Made by a program: the position numbers and the translations under genes. From Rhizoclosmatium globosum (lineage: Eukaryota > Chytridiomycota > Chytridiomycetes > Chytridiales > Chytriomycetaceae), in assembly GCA_002104985.1 (NCBI GenBank), contig MCGO01000025.1, positions 459,974-523,973 on the forward strand: a stretch of 64,000 bases of DNA, written 5' to 3'. Shown piece after piece: positions 35,101 through 46,152 of this stretch. How positions within the stretch are numbered: position 1 is the stretch's first letter; each line of letters opens with the position of its first letter. A model generated the notes under the pieces. It ran no database searches. It was given only the letters and a program-made list of their open reading frames with translations, and was not told where the DNA came from.

Positions 35101-37403
35101 CCATTTTCTTGAGTCGATCCTCACGTCGAAGTGTTTCTTATCAATCCTATTGTCTATAAGTATGTGGTCAACTCTCCAAAAAGGGTATACTTTATTATCA
35201 TATGCTTTTAAAAGCCAAGTAGAGCCATGAGGTTCTGGGTGTTTTACTCGAAAGCCGTCGTGGAAGTGTTCAGTCATTGATTTGAACCAAATTTGTTCTT
35301 CGGCGCTGATAGTCGAACCGAAACAATCCACCAAGTTTTCTTCGACGGCAAACGGCATCACATCTTTCTCCGAATCTGGGGCAATGTTTAAGTCGCCCAT
35401 AAGCAGAACAAAGTGTTTCTTACGTAGGTGTAGGCAGTGTCGTTTTAATTTTTCAAGGAAGTTTATTTTAAATAGATGTCTTTTCTCATCTCTATTCCCA
35501 CTTGGTGCGTAACAGTTGACAATAGCAAAGTCGCCGAGTGTAATGGTAAGGATACGACCCTCCGGGTCAGCTTCCTCCATCGCGCCGTACGAGTGAATCT
35601 CGCCTTTCAAGTCCTTTCTCCATAGAGTGGCTACTCCGTAATGTCCCGAAAGGTTGTCGCTTATAGCGCAACTCCAATTTGGAAGGGTTTGCATTTGTGA
35701 AAGGAGTTTTGTGGACTTGCGTCCCAGTCGCGTCTCTTGAAAACATATGACGCTTCCTCCTAACATGTCTAAGTATCGTTCCATAATTGTAGCCTCGGTC
35801 TGTTCTTCATTTATTTCGGTATTACTCTTCTTCCAAGCTGTGTATGAATTACTAAAACCATTTAGGTTCTGAGACGTGAAGTTCAGACTTGGGCATCGCG
35901 TTCCTTCGAGTGGTTCGCAGTGTTTCTTATAGGCCTCGAAAGATGGGATCTTTTTATTGACAGCACGTAGCTGGTCGTTCTTCTTTTGTAGTTTCTTCCA
36001 TATTCCTCGCATCGTATCACCAAGTGAGGTAAATTTGTTGATTGTTTCGTTTGCAAGTTTAATAAAAGCAGTTTTATTGTTTTGAGATAAAGCTTGAACC
36101 AATGTTGTTGGTTCTGTTTGAGTACCAACGTTCTCAAATTCTTTTTCTTTTCGTCCTAAATATACTCTTGATAGAGTGTCGGCAACAATTTGCGTGTCGC
36201 CGGGAACATGGACTAGTGTCAAGTCGTAATGCGAAAGGGCATAGGCCCATCTTGAGAACCGTCCGGTAAGTGCTCCATTTTTGAAAAGGCTTAATAAGGC
36301 GCTATGATCGGTTTCGATAGTCGCCGGTTGGTTGAAGATATATCGATCGAAACAGGTTACTGCCCATATCACCGCGAGCCCTTCGCGATCCGTATTTGAG
36401 TAACGTTTTTCGACGTCTGTAAGTGTTCTAGATATAAATGCGACCGGTTTACGGTCAGTTTTCTTGTTCGATTCTCCTTGAATAAAAAGAGCTCCGCCAA
36501 GTCCCGTGCCGGACGCATCGCACTCAATCACTAATTTATCACCTTCTTTTGGAATTGTCATAAGCGAATCCTTGCAAAGTTCGCGTATAAGTGTATCGAA
36601 GGCGTGTTGACACCAAGGGTCCCAAATAAACTTTACACCGTCTTTTATTAGGTTATAAAGAGGTGCTGATATATTAGCAAAATCTTTAATAAAACGTCGG
36701 AAGTATTGCGCGAACCCTAAGAATCGTTGCATTTTGGAGACGCTTGTTGGCCGTTCCCAATTTCGTAGGTCCTGCATTTTACTTGGATCTTTTCTGAGGC
36801 CGTCCTCGGAGATTACATGTCCTAAGAAAGGGAGTGAAGTATGGAAGAGTTTACATTTACTTGGTTTCAATTTTAAGTTGAACTGTTCGAGTCTACTGAA
36901 AATCTCTTCTAAGTGTTTGAAGTGTTCGTCAACCGAGTCACTAAATATTATAATGTCGTCGACGTAAACGGTAAATACCCATTTAAAACCAAAAAGGACT
37001 CGATTTGCACGTTGGGATGTTGGGAGTGCGTTAATCAATCCGAAAGGCGTAGCTTAAGTCTTCAGTGATGGGGATTTGTCAAACCACCGAGAGTTACCAC
37101 AATGTGGTCTTTAAGCATTGCTGTCCTTCCTAAACCTTCAAAAAGGGGAATCTTTGCACCTGGGTTGAATTTAATTTCATGTGGTGGTAGTCTTTCCGTA
37201 CCAGTCACGATGCCTTTGCGGAAGACATTCGCGAAGCTTCGTATCATAGCGTCCATTCGAGCGAGAACATTGTCGCCAAAAGTTCTAGAAATATGGGAGT
37301 GTGGAATCTATTCCCAGATTTCATCGTCCGTCAATGTACTTGCCGGCGGTAGATAATTGAGATGATCTTCCCGACTCTTATCTTTTGTTGGTATAGAGTT
37401 CAT
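32131..37403 (-). pseudogene. Retroelement polyprotein: RT (deleted) - RNase H - APE-like endonuclease - integrase - chromodomain
   Basis: The main frame is open from 37038 to 32131 (1635 residues). Residues 1-60 are the RT palm with VYVDDIIIFS; the thumb follows. RNase H occupies about 168-291 (IECDASGTGLGGAL, TDREGLAVIWA, ETDHSALLSLF). An exonuclease/endonuclease/phosphatase domain fills about 385-655. Integrase follows, with its zinc-binding His/Cys (H798, H805, C835, C838) and catalytic D867, D928 and E964. GPY/F is at about 1385-1430 and a chromodomain at about 1498-1552 (IIDKILDVKK, YLTSWEMWGRKERHWQREED). Upstream in other frames are MNSIPTKDKSREDH, an in-frame TAG at 37,308-37,310, then FANVFRKGIVTGTERLPPHE, the RT start. 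RT jumps from VVTLGGL to TPFGLINA near 37,045-37,085, so roughly 100 residues of fingers and palm are gone. This copy cannot make active RT. Confidence 0.9.
35076..35886 (-). other. Endonuclease/exonuclease/phosphatase (APE/ExoIII-like) domain inside the gypsy polyprotein
   Basis: Residues about 385-655 of the polyprotein carry the complete EEP signature. FTSQNLNGFSN is the first strand with its Asn. VICFQETRLG has the metal-binding Glu435. FAIVNCYAPSGN holds Tyr510. FVLLMGDLNIAP holds Asp549 and Asn551. PFWRVDHILI holds Asp624/His625, and KWESDHVALQL ends with the Ser-Asp-His triad at 648-650. No stop or frame change separates it from RNase H upstream or integrase downstream. LINE elements use such a domain to nick target DNA. 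Its presence in an integrase-bearing LTR element is unexpected. Confidence 0.88.
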
Positions 37404-38243
37404 GATGAGATTAGAATTGTGGTCTTCGCCTATTTCAGTTGTAGACGTCAAAGATCAACGGTGTTCGGGGTGATTTCGATCGATAAAGTAGTGAATAGAT
37501 TTTATCAAAGTTTGGGACTTTGGCTTGTTCGCAGATCGACAGTGTTGACCAATTCGATTCATTCGAGATTAAGCTACAACAGTCGTCATCAAATTCTTCG
37601 GCGGCGTCGATAGTCGGTGTTTTGAAGTAAAGGGCCGTTTCTGAATAGTCAGTTTTTTTTTTTATTCAAGAAATAATAGGTAAGATGTGAAAGAAAGGGA
37701 AGAAGAGAGGACTTGCGTTCCTCTGGCTGGTCAGAATATTCCGACGTACCCAAAAATTTCATTTGTCGTTTTCTTCCTTCACATCCTTGTCAACCAGGCA
37801 AGGCTCAAGTGATTCATATTCGTAAAATAAAGAGTTTATTCGATTCGTAAAGTGTAAAAGGTATTAGGGTAGGTGAGGGGAGTTGGAATAAGCCTGCTCC
37901 TTCCATCCTCCAGTCACTACAGTCTTGTGTTTGTTACACTACTGAATCGTTTCGGAATCGATTTCGAAGTGTATGGTGCTGTATTTGTAGTTGTTGTTGT
38001 TGTAGTTGCTGGCGATCCTCGATGATTAGTCATCTATTTGTCAGTGTCATTACGACACCATAGTTTCATCATTTATAAAGGTAGGCCGGAGCCCTGTATA
38101 GAGGCGGAGTAAACTCAACGCAGTGCGGAGCTAAGCTCAACGCTATAAACAATCATCTCGACGGCCCGAAGGCCGGAGGAATAAGACCAGCGATCGACGG
38201 ACCAATCGTCTCGCTACACTCGCATTTGGTGTTGGGCCCCCAC
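37404..38243. other. 5' leader region of the retroelement, no gag recognised
   Basis: About 840 bp between the first Met of the degenerate reading frame and the 5' LTR. I find no Cys-His knuckle, no protease DTG/DSG motif and no long frame on the coding (minus) strand. A short frame upstream of 37,403 (containing FKTPTIDAAEEFDDDC) may be a remnant of coding sequence. Near 38,085-38,225 there are repeated words (GGAG, CTCAACGC) but no clear structure. Gag and protease are either lost or encoded elsewhere. Confidence 0.5.
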
Positions 38244-38819
38244 TGTGACCGGGATACCGGCTCGGCCGTCGCCAAGCACGTCAGGTTGTCCATGTCCGAC
38301 GTAACGGTACCTAGCACGTAGTCAATAGTATCTCACTCATACATAAAAAAGGAAAACGTCACCTTATCACCGATCCCCTCATCTCGGATGCGCCAGTGGA
38401 AGTCCCCTCCTTCCCACAGTCCGTCCAGTAGGTCCAAGCCCACATTACAGCAAATCCCTGTCGCAAGCCGTCCTGTTCGCATCCGCAGTCGATCACTGTC
38501 CTCGGTCCACATCCACCGAACCCGTCCAGTGATCCCCGGTTGATCGTTGATCAGCTCCCTATTCCCGTAGCGCGGGTCTGGGTAGGTGGGAAACCATCCA
38601 GCTTTGAAACCCGTACTAACCCTCCTGTCCTTACATGCCTGCAGTCATGGTGCCTCCCTTCCATCCCTTACAGGAGGTCAACCCGACGCTCAGGCTAGAC
38701 ACTACGCTCAAAAGGGGGAGAAACGTACCTAGGCCACCTCGCTCAAGTATGTCGGGTGGCGCCCCGTCCTGTTCCAGACGCCCTCCACCAACGAAGCCCG
38801 TTCGCACGCTGCTTTGTTC
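38244..38819 (-). repeat. LTR (5' LTR), first 576 bp, interrupted
   Basis: Matches 31,133-31,708. It breaks off after CTTTGTTC, where the DNA transposon begins. The LTR resumes at 43,026 after a second copy of CTTTGTTC. Confidence 0.92.
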
Positions 38820-41800
38820 GGGCTGGTGGATATGGCGCCGGCCTCCGGCCGGCGCCATATCCGACAGCTCGGAAAGCAACTCCGACAAACCTCCGCCGCG
38901 CAGCGGCGGAGGTTCTGTCGGGTCCTTTGCAGTTATCTCGAAATAATCGAATATCATTGAAACTGTCGGGTCCTTAGCAGTTATCTCGAAATGATCGAAT
39001 ATCATTGAAACAATTTAAGTTTATTTGCGAATAAAACGTAAAATAGATGATTGTAGGTTGTCGCGCTTCTTGTTCATGCAACCACTCTGAGAGCCATCAC
39101 AAGCCTTCTTCTTTGAAACACAGTAATCGCAAGACGACTGTTTGGTGCGCTTCGCTGTTGATAACAACGTAGAGCCTTTTCGCTTGTCAACTGAGCTGGG
39201 TTCAGCGGCGTTCGAATCAACTGGTGGAGCTGCTGTAGGAACTGTAACATTGCTCGAATCCTCTTGCTCTTGCTGCGGTGGTTGTGATAGTTGTGAGGAA
39301 ACAATATCTGGTGGAATCAATGGAGGCCGAATAATGGGGGATAACGTTGCATCTTGAGGGACGATGGACTTTTTGGCATTTCGACTATCAACAAGTTAAC
39401 TATATAATTAACTGAACGAACAATAATGATCACCTGTATTTAACGCGTAATGCTTCTTTGTTGATTCTGCTGTAGGCTGGATTCAAAGTGACAGCATAAT
39501 CTCGAACAGCCTTCCAATCTTTCAATCCGGTCGGAAATTGTTCATCAACGAACGCAGATATTAAACTCCAATGTGCAGAAGATATTGAAGAAGTTATTGA
39601 AGCCATTGGAGTTGTTGATGAGTTAACCGGCGATGGGGAAGGAAGTGGAATGGATGGTTCCATCGTCAGAGTATGATTCAATAACGGGTTAGGGACTCGA
39701 ACAGCGGCAGTTGAAGCAGGCAGAGGGGGCAAATGGTATGGATGGTGAGATTCACTCGTAAGTAAGCTCGTGAAGTAATTGTCCAATTCATCAGGAGCAC
39801 CAAACACTTCTTCCGATGTATTGGTACACAATGGTGTCTGCGGCATTGACAGAGTGGTAGCATTGGAATCACTGGCAATTCCCATTGATTTTTGGGTTCG
39901 ACGGCTCCTTTGTTGCAGCTTATTGTTCCAGAGAGTCCTCAAATGAGTTTCAGACCGCGAGAAAATGTTATCACAAGAACATGCGGCAAAGTTGTAAAGA
40001 ACAATGTATTCCTTGACTCGATTTGGTATGGATACTTCGGACAAAATTTCGAAGAACTTGGTGACCAAGTATTCCTCTTCCGGAGTAAGATTTACCGCTT
40101 TTGCAGGTTTTGGAGGCCGAAAGTTAAACAACTTGGGCATATCAGGCAACACCAACGAAGATACACGAACAGTTTGCTTTCGGTTGACAGCTGAAAAAGA
40201 TCGCGGGAAAATCTGGAGAGAGCTGTTCAAGTTGTTGGAAACAACATGATTGTAGAGAATGGTTGTGACAAACGGCGAATCCGACCAAGTAGCATGAGCA
40301 GACAGTTGCTCTTCGCGAACACGTTGAAGAAGTGTAATTTCATGAGCATTCCAGCTGATTTGTGATTCAACACTATCATACTCAATTTGAAGCTGCTTCA
40401 GAATAACATCCTTGTCGAACGTCACAGAAGTTGCCACGTGGGTCATGGCGTTTGCAAACAGCCTTTCATATCCATTTCGTTGAGAATCGCTGATTGATGC
40501 GGACTCGATGGCAAGCTGAGACGGTCGTGACGCAATAGGCAGTACGCCAGTGAACTTAAACTGCCAAACGTCCTTGTTTGACATTCCTTCAGGACGATAT
40601 CTCATAAACTTTGATGGTGGACGCTTCGACATCAGCGTTAAAGCAAAGGTTGTTTGTTCGGAATCAACAACAAGCTGATTTGTAGTCACGGCCGCACGCA
40701 TTAAATCATGGAGCGGGACGCGATTTAATTTTGGTATTCTTGCAAATCTTTCGCCCGCTGACAGGTTTACCTGTGAAGGAAATAGATGAGCTTCATCCTC
40801 CAAAATGTTACGTATCTTACATAAACAACGTGAATCAACATTAACCTCAGTCCCACTCGTATTGAGACAGAACGACGAGGTAAAATAAAGTTCAACAGAC
40901 TATTGAATGACTCACTGATACTTGTCTCGATTTTGCTACGTGTGATACCATTTTCTTCGAATGTATTTCCGTCAATAGGCGAGAGGTCTCCAAGCCAAAT
41001 ATGCCTCAAACAGTTCAGAAAAGTGTTATCCCACTCGGATTGAGTGCATGAAATCCAGTCTTGTGGCGTTTCCAAGATAAACTTCCTCAGGCCATAGAAC
41101 ATAATTGAACGTTCCCATAGATGTCGGGGCTCGGAATACAGCTTTTTCGTCAATTCTGAAGAGAACTGGTCGCGGTGTTCTGCTTTAATTTTCATATTTA
41201 GGCGTTGCATCAAGTGCTTTGGGTCTTGTGTCACACGCCATCTACAGAAGAATCAGCCAATTTAAACGAAAGGGAAAACAATACCTGTCACCAAAAATAT
41301 CCTTCAATATCGCCCGATAGCTATTGGCGTTGTCACAGCAGATGATTCCAATCTGCGTCGGATCAAGTTCTGGAAAATCAACCACATCAGCCATCAAAGC
41401 TTCTCGTAAATCAGATGGAATTTGAACTTCAGGGGGCCCTTGCATGCCATCGTCTAATATAACAGGATGTTGTGGCGACACGTCATTTTGAGACGTGGAC
41501 GCAAATCCTTGTTCAGACAACGATGTCTCCGAATCTATTTCGTCTGCAATACCATCAAACTCATACTCGTCTTCGTCAAAATTGAGATCAGCTGTTAAAT
41601 ATTGAATTAGTATCATTATTGAAGGAACAAGAGAGAAGAAAAGTAGAAAGAAACATTCATACCAAGTACAGCAGGCTGCGAGGAATTACAGATGTTGATG
41701 TCATAAACAGATTTGAAGGCAGCTCCAATTTCTTCGTGGTTTTCAGATTTAACGAAACAGATGTGCAGCACTTGTCCGATTTCATTGAGAAGGACAAGAA

Positions 41801-43017
41801 CCATTCGACATTCTCTCAATGTTACAGGGTGACCATTTGCATCAGTGGTGGTTCGCTTGAGATATATACGCATACGCTTGGCAAACGTGCATGTTGCATC
41901 AACAGAGATTTTGTGTTTAACTTCTGCAGTTTCCATCAACAGATTGGCAGCCCATTCGTAATCTTTCGTATACTCGAGCCAAAACTCGGTTAACGTCTTG
42001 GGGTCAGGAACTGCGTGTTTCAAGAGGTAATGTTCAATACTGATGGCCTGAGGCAATAAAGCAGCTAAAAACAATGACGTCAAACACAACTTTGCAGGAG
42101 GAATGTTTGAATACGAACAAGGATTAGCGGACCGGGCGTCTTTGCACATCGCTGCAAATATCTCCAATAAATCATAATAGCGACTTGCGCGAAACGATTC
42201 GACTTCTTTAATTCCTTGCGCAAGGCCAGCGGGAGAACGAATTGACGCGTCGATGATTTGAGCCGCAAAGTCTTTGGAGAATCCTGACTTCAACGTGAAG
42301 ATGTATGGGAGGCTTTTGATGATACGGGGATGAGAAGCAGCAATAGATTCAAGAAAGGATTCCGAGAGTGTACTGAAATAACGACCAGTTTTGTCTGCAG
42401 CATTAAGGTCATCTTCGTCATTTTCGTGGTCCTATTTAACGTTAACTAACAACAACTAACCCAGGGCTCTCATACCTGCTTAGAACGGCTCTCTTTCTTC
42501 ATTACCGAGCACTCATATGCTGCGTAAATGATCTCCGTAACATGATTAATATCATGTACTTGTCGGAACTTGTATTTCGAGAGGCTCGGTGAACATGGGC
42601 ATGCACGGCGCTGGCAGGCGGGTCTGCGACCAGGCAGGACTACTTCTGGACACCAAACGAAGTAAGGAGTGCCATGTAGTTGAGCTGCGGTACTTTCGAG
42701 TCGAGTTTCTGGTCTCACGACGACAGGGGGAAATTGGTTCGTCTTGAAGGCCAATTGGAAGCGCTCTTTTGCACGGTTTGTGCGATGCTTGTTTTCTTCT
42801 TTTTCGCTTGAGCCTTTGCCCGTCGTTGCGTTGGAAGGAGCTCCAACCATTCGGACAATCAAGTTTTTTCCCGTCTTCTCTTTCTTCTTCTCTCTCTGGC
42901 TGTTCTCTCACTGTGTTGGGAAGGGAAAAATTTTTGCGGTCTGCCTACAGACATCACGTGGTTGTTCGTTCGCGAACGTTCGCGAACACTGACGACCGGC
43001 AGCATATCCAGCGCCCT
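38820..43017 (-). mobile_element. TIR DNA transposon (4.2 kb) nested in the retroelement LTR
   Basis: The insertion is delimited exactly by comparison with the intact LTR. CTTTGTTC is present once there and twice here (38,812-38,819 and 43,018-43,025), an 8-bp target duplication. The ends are imperfect inverted repeats: GGGCTGGTGGATATGGCGCC on the left and, on the minus strand from the right, AGGGCGCTGGATATGCTGCC. The left end folds into a 15-bp perfect hairpin (GATATGGCGCCGGCC with its complement) and a second one of CCTCCGCCGC. A roughly 50-bp direct repeat (TGTCGGGTCCTT...TCATTGAAAC) follows at 38,914-39,010. The right end has two TTCGCGAA palindromes. A spliced gene on the minus strand fills the interior. 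Superfamily is unresolved; 8-bp duplications occur in several DDE families. Confidence 0.88.
39021..42862 (-). CDS. Putative DDE-type transposase
   Basis: Seven exons with good splice joints encode about 1,100 residues. The N terminus is basic, then holds a Cys-rich motif (YFVWCPEVVLPGRRPACQRR, ACPCSP) and YAAYECSVMKK, which look like zinc ligands. The central part has HKISVDATCTFAKRMRIYLK (candidate first Asp), then GIICCDNANSYRAILKDIFG (second Asp). WRVTQDPKHLMQRLN follows directly across an intron, and SISESFNSLLNFILPRR may offer the acidic third residue. The C-terminal half is less conserved (PPSKFMRYRPEG, FNFRPPKPAKAVNL). It ends with another cysteine cluster (SCDYCVSKKKACDGSQSGC) before the stop at 39,021. 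All exons are open, so the gene could be functional. The DDE reading is inferred from motif order; the exact family (MULE-like, KDZ-like or other) is not settled. It fills the TIR element. Confidence 0.7.
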
Positions 43018-43025
43018 CTTTGTTC

Positions 43026-43155
43026 ACAAGGTAGTTTCTATTTTTACATTTTCCCCTTCCGGTGCTTTCTCACACAGCCACCGGATAATAAACAAATAAA
43101 TAAAGAAAGAATAAAAGAGAAGTCCGAAACCCTCCCTCCGTCAGATCCCCTGACA
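43026..43155 (-). repeat. LTR (5' LTR), last 130 bp
   Basis: Continues the interrupted LTR after the transposon. It matches 31,709-31,838 and ends CCCTGACA, followed by the target duplication GAAT at 43,156-43,159. Confidence 0.92.
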
Positions 43156-44456
43156 GAATCACTTGATTTGTCCAAGAATAATTTCGCCGGAACACTAAAT
43201 GCATCAATCACATCATACTTGCTTGGTCTCTCTGATTTGTGAGTTTCGTTTGGATATGTTCAATTCAACCTTTTCTGATGTGATTTGTCGCAAAGCAATC
43301 TTACGAACAATCTTTTGACTGGAAATATTCCTGCCGAGCTTAAGGGAAACACAGCCAGTCTCAATCTCAACTGTTTCGACAATAGTCAAGAATTTGGGTT
43401 GAAAAACAGGGATGATTGCCCAGGCACAGCAACAACTTCATTAAGTGTGATTAGCTCGACGATTGTGCCATCCAGTCCAACGTACACAAATAGCGTATCG
43501 TCTACGATTATTGCTGCAAGTACAATACAGAGCACTGGCAACGTAAACAGCTTGTCAGATGTTGCGCATTCCGCATTGGTCGTTTCAACTACAGAGATTC
43601 CTGCCAGCGACACACTCACCGGATCCACGAGATCGACTAATCCGTCAAGTACTGCACCTACAACCTTGGATGATAAAACAAAGGCTTCTGCCACGGCCTT
43701 GTCTACAGATACTCCGCACGCCTCATTGCCATCGTCAGTCGCTCCTGCCACAACCCTCCCAACTGCAACGCCTGCATCCACAGTCGTTGCGTGTGCTGAT
43801 CAAATACCCTCGGCAGTACTCACGTCTATTGCGTCCGGACCGATTCCAACGGCAAATCTGATGCAAAAGTATTCTGGTGATGCGACAAAGATCATCGCAA
43901 CGTTGAACAAGCTGAGAGAGAGCAGCTGAACCGAGGGTAACAGTCACACACTCTGTGTCCTGGTCAGCTATGACTCCTCTCCTCTCAACGTCACTTGCAC
44001 AATTTGGCACAAACAAACTCTATATCTGTTTCCGTGGTACCAAAAAGACGCGAGGATCAGATCTCTACTGGATTTGTGGTTGTAAATGGAGTTGGAGTGG
44101 CCAACAAACCAGTCGTGGCAGCAGATACTCCAACTGCGATTGTGGCTTCAACCTCATTGGCTACTTCAACCTCGGTCTCGACATTAACCATATCTAAATC
44201 CCCGTCTCCCACTTCTTCCACTTCTTCCACTTCCCTCTTGATCACTTCAACTAATCCTGTTACAACGACCCAAACGCCAACAACACTGTTTATTGAGTCT
44301 GTCACACCAATCACTTCTATTACTGCCACTGGTTTGTCTGGGAGTACTGCCATCACAAAATCGACCACTGTTAAAGTCAATGTCGTTGTCAATGGTATCA
44401 CGCCAAGATCTGTTTCCATTTTCATCTTGGGTATCCTTCTTTCTCTCAGTCTCTAG
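43156..44456 (+). pseudogene. LRR surface protein gene, 3' part
   Basis: The exon resumes in phase (SLDLSKNNFAGTLNASITSY) and splices over an intron at about 43,240-43,298 to NLTNNLLTGNIPAELKG, the last leucine-rich repeat. A Ser/Thr-rich stalk follows. After TKIIATLNKLRE the reading passes through three frames: EPRVTVTHSVSWSAMTPL in the second, then SISVSVVPKRREDQISTGFV in the third. That needs one-base changes near 43,915-43,927 and near 44,005-44,015. The C terminus (TVKVNVVVNGITPRS, VSIFILGILLSLSL) is a GPI-type tail. The gene is therefore broken by the nested elements and perhaps also by frameshifts. The latter may be sequence errors. Confidence 0.75.
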
Positions 44457-44568
44457 TGTACTCTAGTGTACTTTGCTCAAATGAATTCTCGAATATCACT
44501 TTATTTGAAATAAACATACATATCTTATTCGATGATCATTGTTCTCAAGCTTATTTGAATTATTTGTT

Positions 44569-46077
44569 ATGCCCAACCGAGCCACACTTGGGCAAAGTAC
44601 GCAGCAAGTGCAGCGAACACGGCGCACGGGATCAGGGCGGCGGGGATCACTCGGCGGCTTTTTAGAGCGATTAAAGGGACTGTTTGCAAAGGACGACCTT
44701 GCAGGACCAGGCCCAGGACCAGGACCGGTGTCTCGACCGCACTCGTCTCCAACTGTCACCGCCGCCGCCGCCGCCACCGCCCACCAGCCACCATCGCCAT
44801 CGACGCCGTCTGTTCTTGTCGAAGGAAGAGACGACGGCGCCAGCGAGTACGACGCCGATGCCCGGTTTGTCTAAGTGAATTGTGTTGTTGGCGCTGGTTT
44901 GCTGACCGTCCGCCTGCGCAGGTCCTCGCTGTTCTCTTACGAAGTCGATGTCGAAGTCGATGCAGAATCCGAGTTCGAATCAGACGCGTCGCAGTCGTCG
45001 TCTGTCTTCATCCCGAACAACCAACTCCAAAAACACAGAAACACCAGAAAACATCGACGCAGAAAACGTAGAATTCCATCCTCAAATCGGCTTTTGATTG
45101 GCGATTCAATCAGGGATCGCAGAGACCCGTCGTTGTCGCTGTCTATCCACTCAACTAATACTACCCTCGAACCACTCGAACCGACAAGCAGCCGTGTCGT
45201 CTCATTCACCCCCGACGTGAACTTGCGCTCTCTTCCTTTTACAAACCCTTTTCCCATATCGGCTCCTGCCACCGCAAACACGGGCTTCACCTCCTCTCGT
45301 GCATCCATAAACTCAAATATCTCTATTCCACTCCACCATGAACATCTCACCTACAACCAATCTATTGTCTCCTCTTCTCACCGGCCGCCCAGTATTGCGT
45401 CTACAACAAATACGTCTCTGCGGCATTATGGAAGTCTTGCAACAGCTGATAAAGAAAGACCAGATCGTGGTGCAGGCGCCCGCTCTATTCAGAGTCTTGG
45501 TTACAATAATTCTATTTATACTACGGGTACGGATCGTATTACTTCAAACCTTGGAGGGACAGTCGTCGTTGGTAGTAGTAGTTCAGGTGTGAATGCTAAT
45601 GGAGTTGCTGGTGGAACTAGAGGCATTGGTGGATCCGAGTATGCACATGCATCTTCAATAACAGGAGGAGGGGGCGCCGGAGGAGGAGGAGGTGGGATTG
45701 TGCTTCCTGGAAATGCAAGCACATTTAGTGCGACCACATTTGATCCTCGCGATACTATCATCCGTGAACGAGAACGAGAGAGAGAACGAGAACGTGAAAA
45801 TGGTGGTACCAGTTTAGGTGGGACATTGGCTGGTGCCGGGAATGGTAGTACAATGGAAGACTATCGAGGAAGTCGAGCCAACATTGATAATGCTTCCATT
45901 CGAGGCATTCCTCCTGCCACGATTGTTGAACGCGCTGAAAGGGAACGGGAGCGAGATCGACGTATTGGGGATGTCTTTAGTGTCGTGTCTGTCAAGACCG
46001 CTCTGAGCTTTGGGGAAAAGAGCGGTGTGACGGGAACAATGGATACGCGTAGTGTTTGGAGTGTAGGAAGCAATTGA
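44569..46077 (+). CDS. Disordered low-complexity protein, unknown
   Basis: Two exons (44569-44864 and 44922-46077, 57-bp intron) give about 480 residues. The N terminus (MPNRATLGQSTQQVQRTRR) is basic and may bind membranes or nucleic acid. GPGPGPGP and poly-Ala tracts follow. After the splice, alternating acidic residues (YEVDVEVDAESEFESD) lead to a basic patch (KHRRRKRRIPSSNRLL). The rest is Ser/Thr/Gly-rich with a poly-Gly stretch near 45,670, an Arg-Glu run (RERERERERERE) encoded by a GAACGA-type microsatellite at about 45,770, and a conserved-looking end (DVFSVVSVKTALSFGEKSG, then DTRSVWSVGSN). No catalytic domain is seen. It reads as an intrinsically disordered regulatory or scaffold protein. 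Confidence 0.65.
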
Positions 46078-46152
46078 TCTGGGCATTGGAAGCATTTTGC
46101 TTTGAATACAATTCTTCATGATATTTACTGTTGTTTTTCGATTTTTCATTAA

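Larger units (their letters stand above)
31133..43155 (-). mobile_element. Ty3/gypsy chromodomain LTR retrotransposon, with a nested DNA transposon
   Basis: The element is bounded by LTRs starting TGTGACC and ending CTGACA on the plus strand (TG...CA ends) and is flanked by the 4-bp duplication GAAT (31,129-31,132 and 43,156-43,159). Coding is on the minus strand, so the right LTR is the 5' LTR. Order in the polyprotein is RT, RNase H, an endonuclease domain, integrase, chromodomain, the gypsy order with one addition. Next to the 5' LTR, at 38,228-38,243 on the minus strand, TGGGGGCCCAACACC is a candidate primer-binding site. A purine-rich GGAAAAGGG beside the 3' LTR is a candidate polypurine tract. 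Without the nested insertion the element would be about 7.8 kb. No gag or protease could be recognised. Confidence 0.9.

Noticed and set aside
37362..37613. Plus-strand frames beside the RT start as gag remnants
   Set aside because: The element is coded on the minus strand; these are antisense and carry no gag or protease motif.
38635..38977. Plus-strand frames inside both LTR copies (MPAVMVPPFHPLQEVNP)
   Set aside because: Present identically in both LTRs, no domain, no coding role expected there.
31133..43155. CRISPR array, bacterial operon or viral insertion as explanations for the repeats and unusual polyprotein
   Set aside because: No spacer-repeat structure; spliced eukaryotic genes throughout; LTRs, TSD and domain order identify a retrotransposon.
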